Notes under the pieces: generated by a model | Seen by the model: only the letters and a program-made list of their open reading frames with translations | The model's database searches: none | Told to the model about the DNA's origin: nothing | Translations under genes and position numbers: made by a program | Assembly: GCA_964607165.1 (NCBI GenBank) | Contig: CAZSIT010000003.1 | Span: 62,001 to 126,000 of the forward strand | Direction of reading: 5' to 3' | DNA: 64,000 bases | From: DSPP01 sp964607165 | Lineage (GTDB): Bacteria > Zixibacteria > MSB-5A5 > DSPP01 | Shown: piece after piece, positions 41,801 to 50,342 of the stretch | How the letters are laid out: the number at the start of each line of letters is the position of its first letter | How positions within the stretch are numbered: the stretch's first letter is position 1

Positions 41801-42775
41801 TTACAGGCTGGCGGAGGAATTCAGGGGGCAGCCGTCGCCGTCCACCTTGGTTCCGCGCGGAGTATCAGGACACAAATCCAACCGGTCGAGAATGCCGTCG
41901 GCATCCTGATCAATTGAGCAGCCGTCGGCATCCACCACTTCGCCGGGTCGCGTGTTGTTGTTCAAATCACGTTTGTCGGGGACTCCGTCACCGTCCGAGT
42001 CGGCATCCTTGCCAAAGTAAAAGTTCAAACGGGTGTGGAAATTGGTGACGGCGTTGAAGAGCCCGTAGCCGTTTTTGCTTTTGATGTTTTGGTCGCCTTG
42101 GAATTTTGAGAGGATTTTGGTGTTGTAATATAAATCCCCGCCAAAATCGAGGGCGACAAATTTGTTCAGGAAAATTTCCCCGCCGGCGCCGAAGGATAAA
42201 ATTATGCGTTGGTCCTTTGCGGTGAAGATCTGGCCGTTCAAATCTTCCAGCATTTTCAGCTGTCCGGAAGCGTCGGTCATTTTCCAGCTGTTGTAGCCCA
42301 GCCCGAAACTTATATAATTATCAAATTTCCAGAACGAGCGGGAGGGGCGTTGGAGGGATAAAACGTAGAAGTTGTTGACCAGCCGTTCGGAGCTGTCGGT
42401 GGTGGCAAAGGTGAAACCGGCGGTTTGATTGGGGCCGATGCTTGCCCGGCGGGATTGAGCCTGGAAGTAATGGAAGGCAAGAGCCTGGTCGTTTAACTCC
42501 CGTTTGAGAATAAACCCTTTGGGAAAAGCGACCGTCCAGGCATCGGCGTTTTCGGTCAAAACCGGCTTGGAGAGGCCCGATTCCAGCGACAGAGCTGAAT
42601 GGCCCAATAAAGTCGAATGCCAGGAGATAGCATTGGCAGATGAATTGGGCAAAAACAAGCCCAAAGCTGCCAGTATGGCCTGAAAAGCGTATCTGTTTAT
42701 GCGTTTCTTCAGCACTCTATTAGCATTATCGGCCTTTTGGGGGTAAATTTTCACCCCTTTAGTTTCCGATACCAT
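41801..42775 (-). CDS. Outer-membrane barrel with thrombospondin type 3 repeats
   Basis: 324 residues from the ATG at 42775. A GTG at 42715 would start just before the signal peptide (KKRINRYAFQAILAALGLF to NSSANA) and may be the true start. Residues about 50-255 look like an OmpA-type eight-strand barrel. The C-terminal 65 residues are Ca-binding thrombospondin-3 repeats: DADSDGDGVPDKRDLNN, DQDADGILDRLDLCPDTPRG. The OmpA peptidoglycan-binding domain that usually follows is absent; the chain ends CPLNSSASL. Divergent from the M6 peptidase gene. Confidence 0.75.
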   Translation of the reverse strand: MVSETKGVKIYPQKADNANRVLKKRINRYAFQAILAALGLFLPNSSANAISWHSTLLGHSALSLESGLSKPVLTENADAWTVAFPKGFILKRELNDQALAFHYFQAQSRRASIGPNQTAGFTFATTDSSERLVNNFYVLSLQRPSRSFWKFDNYISFGLGYNSWKMTDASGQLKMLEDLNGQIFTAKDQRIILSFGAGGEIFLNKFVALDFGGDLYYNTKILSKFQGDQNIKSKNGYGLFNAVTNFHTRLNFYFGKDADSDGDGVPDKRDLNNNTRPGEVVDADGCSIDQDADGILDRLDLCPDTPRGTKVDGDGCPLNSSASL

Positions 42776-42949
42776 TAATAAAGGGCTTCGGTGGAGCCCC
42801 GGAAGGAGGGTGAGGTCGATTTTTTTACTTGCAACCAGCTTTTAACTTCGTATTATTGTGGGTGGGAGTGGTTGGAATTTTACAGCAAGTGGTTGTCACC
42901 AACGAGTGTGATAGTTGATAATATCAGGGGTTATAGGTTTGGAGGATTG

Positions 42950-45850
42950 GTGAAAAAGCGCCTTTTTTGGTTTACAGTTTTACTTCTCGGAATTTTTTCT
43001 TCTGCTTTTGCGGTCGCGCCGCATCCCGATTTGGTCAAAAAATTAAAAGAAACCGGAGAGTGGGACGAGTTTTTGGCGCATTATAAAAGCTTGGGGGACT
43101 TTGACCAGCCAACTTCCCATCGGTATCGTTTTACCCTTTCCCTAAGAACGACCGCTGGCGCGGTTCCGCCCGATACCTTGAAGGCGGTGGTGATTTATGC
43201 CTATCCGTCCGACCGCCCGCCTTCCGCGGACGGGATAAACGTCAGTCGGGCGAAATTGGACTCGATTCTGTTTATCTCCAACCCGACTGGCACGGTGACC
43301 GATTATTATAAAGAAATTTCTTATGGTCAGACGGTAGTGGTTGGAACCGTTTTCGGACCTTATCAGCTTCCGGGGACGAATGCCGCTTACACATTTGGTG
43401 CTTATGGTATTCCCGCTACTAATTTTACCACGGATGCCATTCGGGCGGCGGATTCCGCGGGGGTTGATTTTTCACAGTTTGACGCCGACGGGGATGGGGT
43501 TGTGGATGCGCTCTTTATCGTTCATAGCGGCCCAGGAGCGGAGGAAACCGGGCGGCTTACAGATATCTGGTCGCACGCTTCGAGCATCGCGCCACAGAAG
43601 AGAGATGGAAAGTGGCTAAGCGATTATTCCATCGAACCGGAGCAGCAGTCCGGGCCGATACCGATACAGATTGGTGTCTTTTGCCACGAAGCCGGCCACG
43701 CTCTTTTTGGCCTGCCCGATTTGTATGACACTGATGGCACTTCGCAAGGAGCGGGGGCGTGGTGTTTGATGAGCTCGGGCAACTACAACAACAGCAGCAA
43801 AACCCCCACGCATATGTCGGCATGGTGCAAAAAACAGGTGGGGTGGCTGACTCCCATCAGTTTATCTGCTAATCAAAACAACGTTTCTCTTCCCGCCGTG
43901 GAGTTTACTCCGACCATTTATCGGCTTTGGACCAACGGCACAGGCGGATCCGAATATTTTCTTTTGGAAAACCGCTATCGACGCGGTTTTGACGCTTACA
44001 ATCCCGGGGGCGGGCTTTTAATCTGGCACATCGACGAAGCAGCCGGGAGCAACAACAACGAAAACCGGTATATGGTCGGTTTGATGCAAGCAGATGGTCT
44101 GCGGAATCTGAATTTAAATGCAAATCGGGGAGATGCGGGGGACCCATTTCCGGGCAACACTAATAATCGAAATTTTGATGAATTTTCCAATCCAAACAGT
44201 AAGAAGAATGTTCCCGTTCAGGCCGCGCAGGTGGCGGTATTTAACATTTCCAACGCCGATTCGGTGATGACCGCCGATATGGAGGTTACGTATGGAAGGC
44301 CAAGGGTGACTTCTTTCAGCCCCACGCTGAACGAGATTTCAGGAAACGGGAACGGTGTCCCCGATCCGGGAGAAACTATTACTTACTATTTTTCCTTTAT
44401 AAATGCCTGGCTTGCCACGCCTAACTGGAACGTTTTAGTTCGATGCAACGATACAGCCATTCATTTTGCCGACAGCACGGCTTTGATAAGTTCTTTGGTT
44501 GGGTTGGGGGCCTCCACTTCCACATCGCCTGACCCGGTTACTTTTACTGTTTCTTCCGGCATCGATCGCTCTAAGCTGGACAGCTTTTTCGTTTATGCCT
44601 GGAACTTTGACAGCTCCTACACCTATCAAACCGCCTACGTCCAGCAAATCGGGCCGACGCAGATTCTGATTGTGGATGACGACCACGGGCGGGCGCTGGA
44701 GAATTACTACAAGCTATCATTCGACACAGTTTTGGTGCCGACCCGCATCTGGAGCGTGACAGTGCGGGGCGTTCCGCCGGCGGAAAGCCTTTCGCTCTAC
44801 CGCTACGTGGTTTGGTACACGGGCAACGATTCGACTTCACTTTTGAATAGCTCGCGTATTGCCTCCTTGTCCGGCTATATGAACAGTGGAGGGCGTCTAT
44901 TTTTGACCGGCCAGGGAATGGCTCAATCGCTTTGGAGCACGGCGGATTCCGTATTCCTGCGGAACTATTTTCACTGCCGGTTCACCAACGCCCAGCCCGT
45001 ATCCGTCTATGCCGAAGGGGTGAGCAGCGAGCCGATTTCCGATAGTGTCCGAATGGTCTTGTTGGCCGGTGACGGGGCCGGCAACCAAACTCAAGTGGAT
45101 CGTCTTACTTTTGTCGATGGCCGGGCGGACAAGCTTTTTACTTATACCAGCACCAAGGGAGATACGACCGGGCCGGTAGGGGGGGTGGCCTATGCCGACT
45201 CAATTTATCGAGCGGTTTTTCTGGGATTTGGTTTTGAGGCAGTTAATTCATCCGCGCCTTCTGTTCATAGCGCAAAGACGCGCTCTTTTGTTTTGCGCCG
45301 GATATTGGACTGGTTTGACAGCGCCAGCCCGACTGGACTGGCGGTTCCCTTTATCTCCTCTCTGCCGCAAACGTTTTCCTTTTCAGCCATCAGTGGCGGA
45401 GCTTTGCCTCCGGCGCAGAATTTAAACATTGAAAACACCGGCGGAGGCACACTGGTCTGGACGGCGGCGGAAAATCCGGCGGTCGGCTGGCTTTCGATAA
45501 CTCCGAGCAGCGGCACTGCCGCGCCCGTTTCCAATGTCTCTATTTCGATAGATTCGACCAATTTGGTTCCGGGAACGTATATCGATACGATTGTCATCAG
45601 CTCTCCGGGAGCTTTTAATAACCCGCACAAGACCGTGGTCACCTTTACGGTGAACGCCGGGCGGGGCGATATGGACCAGGATGGGGTTTTAGAATTGGCG
45701 GATGTGGTGTTGCTGTTGGACTGTACTTTTCTGGGCGTAGGCACCTGTCCGCTTTCCATTGCCGACATCAACTGCGATGGAATTTTAACCTCTGCCGATG
45801 TTGTGTTGCTTCTTATCGAATTGTATTACATTACGCCTCCGCCTTGTTAA
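42950..45850 (+). CDS. Secreted M6-type metallopeptidase with dockerin
   Basis: 966 residues from the GTG, with GGAGGA four bases upstream and a signal peptide directly after (VKKRLFWFTVLLLGIFSSAF). An in-frame ATG at 42791 would put 53 non-signal residues first and is rejected. The immune-inhibitor-A-type catalytic domain holds HEAGHALFGLPDLYD (zinc His246, His250, Glu247). Then Ig-like regions, a Rossmann-like segment QILIVDDDHGRALENYY (about 570), a BACON-like beta domain and a dockerin (GDMDQDGVLELADVVLLLDC, DINCDGILTSADVVLLLI) ending PPPC. Confidence 0.85.
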   Translation: MKKRLFWFTVLLLGIFSSAFAVAPHPDLVKKLKETGEWDEFLAHYKSLGDFDQPTSHRYRFTLSLRTTAGAVPPDTLKAVVIYAYPSDRPPSADGINVSRAKLDSILFISNPTGTVTDYYKEISYGQTVVVGTVFGPYQLPGTNAAYTFGAYGIPATNFTTDAIRAADSAGVDFSQFDADGDGVVDALFIVHSGPGAEETGRLTDIWSHASSIAPQKRDGKWLSDYSIEPEQQSGPIPIQIGVFCHEAGHALFGLPDLYDTDGTSQGAGAWCLMSSGNYNNSSKTPTHMSAWCKKQVGWLTPISLSANQNNVSLPAVEFTPTIYRLWTNGTGGSEYFLLENRYRRGFDAYNPGGGLLIWHIDEAAGSNNNENRYMVGLMQADGLRNLNLNANRGDAGDPFPGNTNNRNFDEFSNPNSKKNVPVQAAQVAVFNISNADSVMTADMEVTYGRPRVTSFSPTLNEISGNGNGVPDPGETITYYFSFINAWLATPNWNVLVRCNDTAIHFADSTALISSLVGLGASTSTSPDPVTFTVSSGIDRSKLDSFFVYAWNFDSSYTYQTAYVQQIGPTQILIVDDDHGRALENYYKLSFDTVLVPTRIWSVTVRGVPPAESLSLYRYVVWYTGNDSTSLLNSSRIASLSGYMNSGGRLFLTGQGMAQSLWSTADSVFLRNYFHCRFTNAQPVSVYAEGVSSEPISDSVRMVLLAGDGAGNQTQVDRLTFVDGRADKLFTYTSTKGDTTGPVGGVAYADSIYRAVFLGFGFEAVNSSAPSVHSAKTRSFVLRRILDWFDSASPTGLAVPFISSLPQTFSFSAISGGALPPAQNLNIENTGGGTLVWTAAENPAVGWLSITPSSGTAAPVSNVSISIDSTNLVPGTYIDTIVISSPGAFNNPHKTVVTFTVNAGRGDMDQDGVLELADVVLLLDCTFLGVGTCPLSIADINCDGILTSADVVLLLIELYYITPPPC

Positions 45851-45904
45851 AAACTTAGTTGCGGGTGCCTTATTAGATGTCAGCGAGGGCTTTTTGTTTC
45901 AAGC

Positions 45905-46258
45905 TTACTTTTTTTCTGCTGCTTTGGGCTTGGGATTTCCCCCGTGGCAATAAACGCAGCTTACTTTGGGAGCGTCTTTGTAATTAAAATACTTCTCATT
46001 GATTTCATTTACCATTGTCTGCATTACCCGCGCTTTTTTGAACTCCTCTTTCGATTCGTCGGCATAATCTTTGGTGTGGCAGTGCTCGCACTTCACCCCC
46101 AGCTCTTTGTTGTAGGCAGCCATTATCCGCATCATCTCCGCCTTGTTGGCCGGTTTTAGCACCTTCAGGTTTTTGAAGCCTCCATCCTGCGGGATGACTT
46201 GAGAAGCGAAGAAGACGGCTGCGCAGAGCATCAAGAAAAAAGGGGTAATTTTTTTCAT
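45905..46258 (-). CDS. Periplasmic diheme c-type cytochrome
   Basis: 117 residues. Signal peptide about 1-24. Two heme-attachment motifs, CEHCH (about residue 58) and CVYCH (about residue 101). The spacing and the ADESKEEFKKARVMQTMVNE segment resemble the small cytochromes annotated as photosynthetic reaction-centre cytochrome c-like, without implying photosynthesis. AAGGGAG precedes its ATG and overlaps the end of rlmN, so it is co-transcribed with rlmN; no functional link is obvious. Confidence 0.85.
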   Translation of the reverse strand: MKKITPFFLMLCAAVFFASQVIPQDGGFKNLKVLKPANKAEMMRIMAAYNKELGVKCEHCHTKDYADESKEEFKKARVMQTMVNEINEKYFNYKDAPKVSCVYCHGGNPKPKAAEKK

Positions 46259-46268
46259 TTTAACTCCC

Positions 46269-47357
46269 TTAGATGGTCAGGGTTGGTTTTAAAAAGCTTT
46301 TGGGTAAATGGTTTAGCGGGTAGTTAGCGGCCAACTGTCCGCAGGCGGCTTCCACCTCGCCTCCTTTGCTAAAGCGCACGGTCACCGCCGGAGTTCGAGG
46401 ATACAGAACTTCGCGAAAGCGATTAATGCGTTCCAAGGAAGGGCGTTTATAGGGAGCAAAGGGCGTCGGATTGTACGGAATCAAGTTAATTTTGCAAGGA
46501 ATCGAGGCTACTTTTTTGGCCAAAAGCCTTGCGTCCTCCGGCGTATCGTTTACATCCTGAATCAAAATATATTCAAATGTGACGCGCCGATGCCTCCTTC
46601 TGGCGAACGCTTCAGCCGCAGGCAGAAGTTGTTCAAGCGGATACTTTTTGTTCAACGGCACCAACAAATCTCTTTTTTCATTGGTGGCGGCGTGCAAGCT
46701 TATCGCCAGTTTCAGCTTTATATTCTCATCTGCCAGTTCATAAATTTTTGGCACAATACCGGCTGTTGAGAGGGTAATTCTTCGGGCGGCCAGACCTGGA
46801 CCCAACTCGGAGGTGACGATACGCATCGCTTTCAAGGTGTTGTCATAATTCAACAGCGGCTCGCCCATTCCCATCAAAACGATGTTGCGCACGGTTTCAC
46901 CGGCTTCGAGATGTTTTTGTGCCAGAAGGAATTGGGCGACAATTTCTCCGGCTGTCAGATGCCGCTTGAAGCCCATCGCCCCGGTCATACAGAACGTGCA
47001 GCCGAGCGGGCAGCCCACTTGGGTAGAAAGACAATAGGTAATTTTGCCTCTGTCCCGAATAATCACGGTTTCAGCTTCCTGATTGTCCGAATATTTCAAA
47101 AGTAACTTGGCAGTGCCATCTCCCGCCGCCGTGACCGTCCGTACCACCTTGGGAATTCCAACTTGAATCTCCTTTTCAAAAGTTTTTCTTAACGTTTTCG
47201 ACAAATCAGTCATTTGCTCAAAATTAAAGACTCCCCGCTGGTTCACCCATCGAAAAATTTGTTGACCGTGAAACGATTTGCCGCCCAAATTTTTTGCCAA
47301 CTGGGCCAATTCGCTTGGGGTTAGGCCTAAAATGTCCAATCGACCATTGGATTCCAT
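46269..47357 (-). CDS. rlmN: Dual-specificity rRNA/tRNA methyltransferase RlmN
   Basis: Radical-SAM enzyme methylating C2 of A2503 in 23S rRNA and A37 of some tRNAs. 362 residues. 4Fe-4S motif CPLGCTFC (Cys116, Cys120, Cys123); resolving Cys in VTVRFSKGGEVEAACGQLA near the C-terminus. The N-terminal HhH-like domain is present. A TATAAT box lies seven bases before the ATG and no Shine-Dalgarno is seen, so the transcript may be leaderless. Confidence 0.96.
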   Translation of the reverse strand: MESNGRLDILGLTPSELAQLAKNLGGKSFHGQQIFRWVNQRGVFNFEQMTDLSKTLRKTFEKEIQVGIPKVVRTVTAAGDGTAKLLLKYSDNQEAETVIIRDRGKITYCLSTQVGCPLGCTFCMTGAMGFKRHLTAGEIVAQFLLAQKHLEAGETVRNIVLMGMGEPLLNYDNTLKAMRIVTSELGPGLAARRITLSTAGIVPKIYELADENIKLKLAISLHAATNEKRDLLVPLNKKYPLEQLLPAAEAFARRRHRRVTFEYILIQDVNDTPEDARLLAKKVASIPCKINLIPYNPTPFAPYKRPSLERINRFREVLYPRTPAVTVRFSKGGEVEAACGQLAANYPLNHLPKSFLKPTLTI

Positions 47358-47363
47358 ACCCTA

Positions 47364-47369
47364 ATTATA
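47364..47369 (-). promoter_or_regulatory. Consensus -10 box seven bases before rlmN ATG
   Basis: On the minus strand TATAAT reads directly into TAGGGT and the ATG. Transcription would start within one or two bases of the start codon. The -35 region is poor. Confidence 0.4.
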
Positions 47370-47461
47370 CGCAACCTGGTCGGAAAAGGGAATCTGTGAA
47401 ATAAGGTTAAAGATTCGTTTCAGTAAGCCGAAATAAAATAAGGGGGGAGCTTATATAGAAG

Positions 47462-47869
47462 ATGACGACTGCAAAAATAAAGATTAAAACCGGCAAGGTT
47501 CTGGTCATCGACGATGAGCCGGAAATCACCGAAATCATCCAGACCTTTCTAGAAAACTCCGGCTATTCCGTTGTGGCGGAAAACTCGGCGATGATGGGGG
47601 TGGAGCGTGCCAAAACTTTTGGGCCGGATTTAATTTTGCTCGACATTACGATGCCCTTTATGGACGGTTACGATGTTTGCACGGAATTGAAAAAGGGTAT
47701 CAGCACCGCTAGTATCCCGGTGGTTTTTCTTTCTGGCAAGGATTCCAAAGAGGACTCCGGCCGCAGTTTTCGAGTCGGCGGTGATATGTTCATCAAAAAG
47801 CCGTTTTCCTGCGAACGGCTTTTGGACATCGTCAAAATCGTTTTAGCTTCCAGCGCGAGCAACCGGTAG
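47462..47869 (+). CDS. Single-domain response regulator
   Basis: 135 residues, a CheY-like receiver only. Acidic pocket DDEPE (residues about 17-21), phosphoacceptor Asp61 in LILLDITMPFMDGYD, Ser/Thr in VVFLSGKD and Lys113 in FIKKPF. No output domain follows; no histidine kinase lies in the window. Divergent from rlmN. Likely relays phosphate to a partner protein encoded elsewhere. Confidence 0.93.
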   Translation: MTTAKIKIKTGKVLVIDDEPEITEIIQTFLENSGYSVVAENSAMMGVERAKTFGPDLILLDITMPFMDGYDVCTELKKGISTASIPVVFLSGKDSKEDSGRSFRVGGDMFIKKPFSCERLLDIVKIVLASSASNR

Positions 47870-47895
47870 CTGCTTTTAAAATTTAACGTATATTT

Positions 47896-47923
47896 CCCGC
47901 GTGAGAGTTCGCGCGGGTTTTTT
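47896..47923 (+). terminator. Terminator overlapping the next gene's start codon
   Basis: CCCGCG (47896-47901) pairs with CGCGGG (47912-47917), loop of ten bases, followed by six Ts. It ends the response-regulator transcript, yet the GTG of the TPM gene (47901) lies in its 5' arm and the T run codes for signal-peptide Phe/Leu. Confidence 0.65.
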
Positions 47924-48665
47924 ATTTCTGTTTTTAGTTTTTCTTTTTTGGGCAGCGAGCCAGGCTCAAAAATATCCCACTCCGCTTGGGGCGGCCAATG
48001 ACTTTGCGGGACTTTTAAGCTCTTCTCAACGGAACCAGCTCGAGACCGAATTGCGCGGTTTCTTTGATCGCACCGGTGCCGCCGTCGTGGTTGCTACAGT
48101 TGAATCGCTGGACGGTGTTCCCATCGAAGATTTTGCCGTCGGGCTTTTTGAAAAGTGGAAAATCGGCCAAAAAGGTTTAGATAACGGGCTTTTGATTGTA
48201 ATCGCCAAATCAGAGCGGAAAATCCGCTTTGAAGTCGGCTACGGGCTCGAAGCGGTGCTGCCCGATGGCCGCTGCGGCGAAATCATCCGCACTAAAATGA
48301 CACCGCGCTTCAAAGAAGGTGACTATGCTGCCGGCATCTTTGCCGCGATGGCTGAAGTGGAACAAATTCTGGAGAAATATTTCGCCACCGGTGAGATTCC
48401 AAAACAAAAAACGGGAGCGCAAGATTGGCTGCCAGTGCTTCCCCTTTTTTTAGTTGGTGGAATTATCATGCTTTTTGTCCTGAATGCCGTTAGAAAGGCA
48501 GCCCGCTATCCGGGATATTACGGGAGGCGCTCCGGCAGAGGTGGATTTTGGATGGGGGGCGGTTTGGGTGGGTGGTCGAGTGGTGGTGGAGGTGGCTTCA
48601 GCGGCGGCTTTGGCGGGTTTGGTGGCGGTTCCTCCGGAGGGGGAGGGGCGACGGGAGGCTGGTAA
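47901..48665 (+). CDS. TPM-domain (YgcG-type) exported membrane protein
   Basis: 254 residues. N-terminal signal peptide (VRVRAGFLFLFLVFLFWAAS, cleavage near AQA), TPM domain about 27-150 with NDFAGLLSSSQRNQLETELR, EDFAVGLFEKWKIGQKGLDN and the RKIRFEVGYGLEAVLPDG block. One membrane span about 178-197, then a Gly/Ser-rich cytoplasmic tail (about 205-254). TPM proteins have been linked to phosphatase activity and photosystem repair in plants; the bacterial role is unclear. The start codon lies inside a terminator hairpin. Confidence 0.88.
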   Translation: MRVRAGFLFLFLVFLFWAASQAQKYPTPLGAANDFAGLLSSSQRNQLETELRGFFDRTGAAVVVATVESLDGVPIEDFAVGLFEKWKIGQKGLDNGLLIVIAKSERKIRFEVGYGLEAVLPDGRCGEIIRTKMTPRFKEGDYAAGIFAAMAEVEQILEKYFATGEIPKQKTGAQDWLPVLPLFLVGGIIMLFVLNAVRKAARYPGYYGRRSGRGGFWMGGGLGGWSSGGGGGFSGGFGGFGGGSSGGGGATGGW

Positions 48666-48798
48666 CTATCGGCCAGCTTCACATCTATTTTTCCTTTAGC
48701 GTAAATCGGCCGTTCAGAACTGAAAATTAAGAACCGAACTTCTTGACCTCTGTAGAAAATTTGGATACTTTTCACAGAACGGTGAAGGTTAAACGAGC

Positions 48799-49500
48799 GT
48801 GAGTTTGGCAGTTTTCGATGGGGGATGGATTGGCTCCCAATTTGAAATTTTATGGAAAATCCTGGCCTATCTTTTGCCGGTCGTTCCAGTTACTATTGAG
48901 CTGACGCTTTTATCCTTTGGTTTGGCGATAATAATGGGTCTTTTTGTCGGCATCGCCCGGATTTCGCACAACCCTTTCATTGAGAAAAGTTCAAAGGCTT
49001 ACGTTGATATCCTGCGCGGGGTGCCGCTTTTGGTGCAGATTTTTTTTATTTACTTCGGGCTGGGAAAAATTTTAAATCTTTCCAGTTTTTTGGCGGGGGT
49101 TTTGGCGATTGGCATCGGGTATTCGGCCTACCTGGCGGAGACGATTAGAGCGGGAATTCAATCGATTCACAAGGGACAATACGAGGCGGCGCTTTCACTT
49201 GGGATGACGCGCGGACAGATGATGCGTTATGTGATTCTGCCGCAATCTATGCGGGTGGTGGTGCCGCCGATGGCCAACGATTTTATCGCCTGTTTGAAAG
49301 ACACGTCCTTAGTTTCAGTCATCGGCCTGCGGGAATTAACCCGGGCCGGCAGGGAGTTTTACTCACAATTTTTTGTTGATTTCCAAACCTGGCTGGTGGT
49401 GGGGATTTTGTATTTAATAATGACCTTGGGGCTTTCACGACTGGTAGCATGGCTGGAACGAAAATTCAAAGTGCACGGATATGGAGAGCGGCCGGCGTGA
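48799..49500 (+). CDS. Polar amino acid ABC transporter permease
   Basis: Inner-membrane permease of the HisMQ/GlnP family, 233 residues, about five spans, GTG start. VVPVTIELTLLSFGLAIIMG opens the core; the coupling EAA loop is QYEAALSLGMTRGQMMRYVI followed by LPQ. The stop overlaps the ATPase GTG (GTGA). Likely a homodimer since no second permease is present. No substrate-binding protein is adjacent. Confidence 0.93.
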   Translation: MSLAVFDGGWIGSQFEILWKILAYLLPVVPVTIELTLLSFGLAIIMGLFVGIARISHNPFIEKSSKAYVDILRGVPLLVQIFFIYFGLGKILNLSSFLAGVLAIGIGYSAYLAETIRAGIQSIHKGQYEAALSLGMTRGQMMRYVILPQSMRVVVPPMANDFIACLKDTSLVSVIGLRELTRAGREFYSQFFVDFQTWLVVGILYLIMTLGLSRLVAWLERKFKVHGYGERPA

Positions 49501-50222
49501 TAATTCAAATTGGCAATTTGGTCAAGCGGTTTGGAAAACATACGGTTCTTGATGGCGTTTCGCTTTTGGTTGAAGTGGGCGAGGTTCTGGTCATTTTTGG
49601 CCCTTCCGGTTCGGGGAAATCGACCTTGTTGCGTTGTATCAATGGTCTCGAAAGGGCCGACAGCGGTCACATCGTCGTTGATGGAATTGAATTAGACCAT
49701 AACAAAGAGCACATTCGTCAAGTCCGCGCCGAATGCGGGATAGTCTTTCAGCAGTTTAATCTTTTTCCGCATCTTTCGGCAATGGAGAATCTTTGTCTGC
49801 CGCAGCGCATCGTGCGGGGGCGCGCACCCGAAGAGGCGGAAGCAATCGGGAAAAAACTATTGGAGCGGGTCGGTTTGCTGGATAAAAAGGATGCCTTTCC
49901 GGCGCAGCTTTCGGGTGGACAGCAGCAGCGGGTGGCGATTGCTCGTGCGCTTGCAATGAACCCAAAGATTATGCTTTTTGACGAGCCGACTTCGGCTTTG
50001 GACCCGGAGATGATAGGGGAAGTCCTGGACGTAATGAAAACTCTGGCCAAAGAGGGGATGACGATGCTGGTGGTGACGCACGAAATTGGGTTTGCGCGGG
50101 AAGTGGCTCATCGGCTTATATTCATTGATGAGGGGAAAATAGTGGAAGAAGGCCGGCCGGAAGAGATTTTAAACCGGCCGAAAAACAAGCGAACGGCGGA
50201 GTTTTTGGGGAAGGTTTTATGA
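49497..50222 (+). CDS. Polar amino acid ABC transporter ATPase
   Basis: GlnQ/HisP-type ATPase, 241 residues from the GTG overlapping the permease stop. An ATG at 49449 within the permease is less likely. Walker A GPSGSGKST, Q-loop VFQQFNLFPHLS, signature LSGGQQQRVAIARALAM, Walker B IMLFDEPTSALD and switch His in VVTHE are all intact. Works with the upstream permease; the substrate, probably a polar amino acid, cannot be fixed without the binding protein. Confidence 0.94.
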   Translation: MIIQIGNLVKRFGKHTVLDGVSLLVEVGEVLVIFGPSGSGKSTLLRCINGLERADSGHIVVDGIELDHNKEHIRQVRAECGIVFQQFNLFPHLSAMENLCLPQRIVRGRAPEEAEAIGKKLLERVGLLDKKDAFPAQLSGGQQQRVAIARALAMNPKIMLFDEPTSALDPEMIGEVLDVMKTLAKEGMTMLVVTHEIGFAREVAHRLIFIDEGKIVEEGRPEEILNRPKNKRTAEFLGKVL

Positions 50223-50233
50223 GACTAATGCTC

Positions 50234-50265
50234 TTTGTCATGCTGAGCGAAGCGAAGCATCTGGG
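50234..50265 (+). repeat. GTCATGCTGAGCGAAGCGAAGCATC-type repeat
   Basis: TTTGTCATGCTGAGCGAAGC followed by GAAGCATCTGGG. The motif GTCAT(C/G)CTGAGCGAAGCGAAG is a very widespread short dispersed element in environmental bacterial genomes. ATGCT..AGCAT ends can pair. Confidence 0.65.
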
Positions 50266-50286
50266 TGGGGGAGTGAGCATTTTCCG

Positions 50287-50315
50287 GGTCGCGACGGGAG
50301 CTACTTCTGACAAAA
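50287..50315 (-). repeat. TGTCAG-AGTA-CTCCC repeat, copy 1
   Basis: On the minus strand it reads GTTTTGTCAGAAGTAGCTCC then CGTCGCGAC. It aligns base for base with the element at 55467-55495, with six differences over 29 bases. The two form a small dispersed family. Confidence 0.6.
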
Positions 50316-50342
50316 CAACGATGGATTTTTAAGAAAGGTGCT

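Noticed and set aside
46269..46460. Photosynthesis link from the reaction-centre-like cytochrome
   Set aside because: Only the small heme protein resembles that family; no photosystem genes are present, so no such role is claimed.
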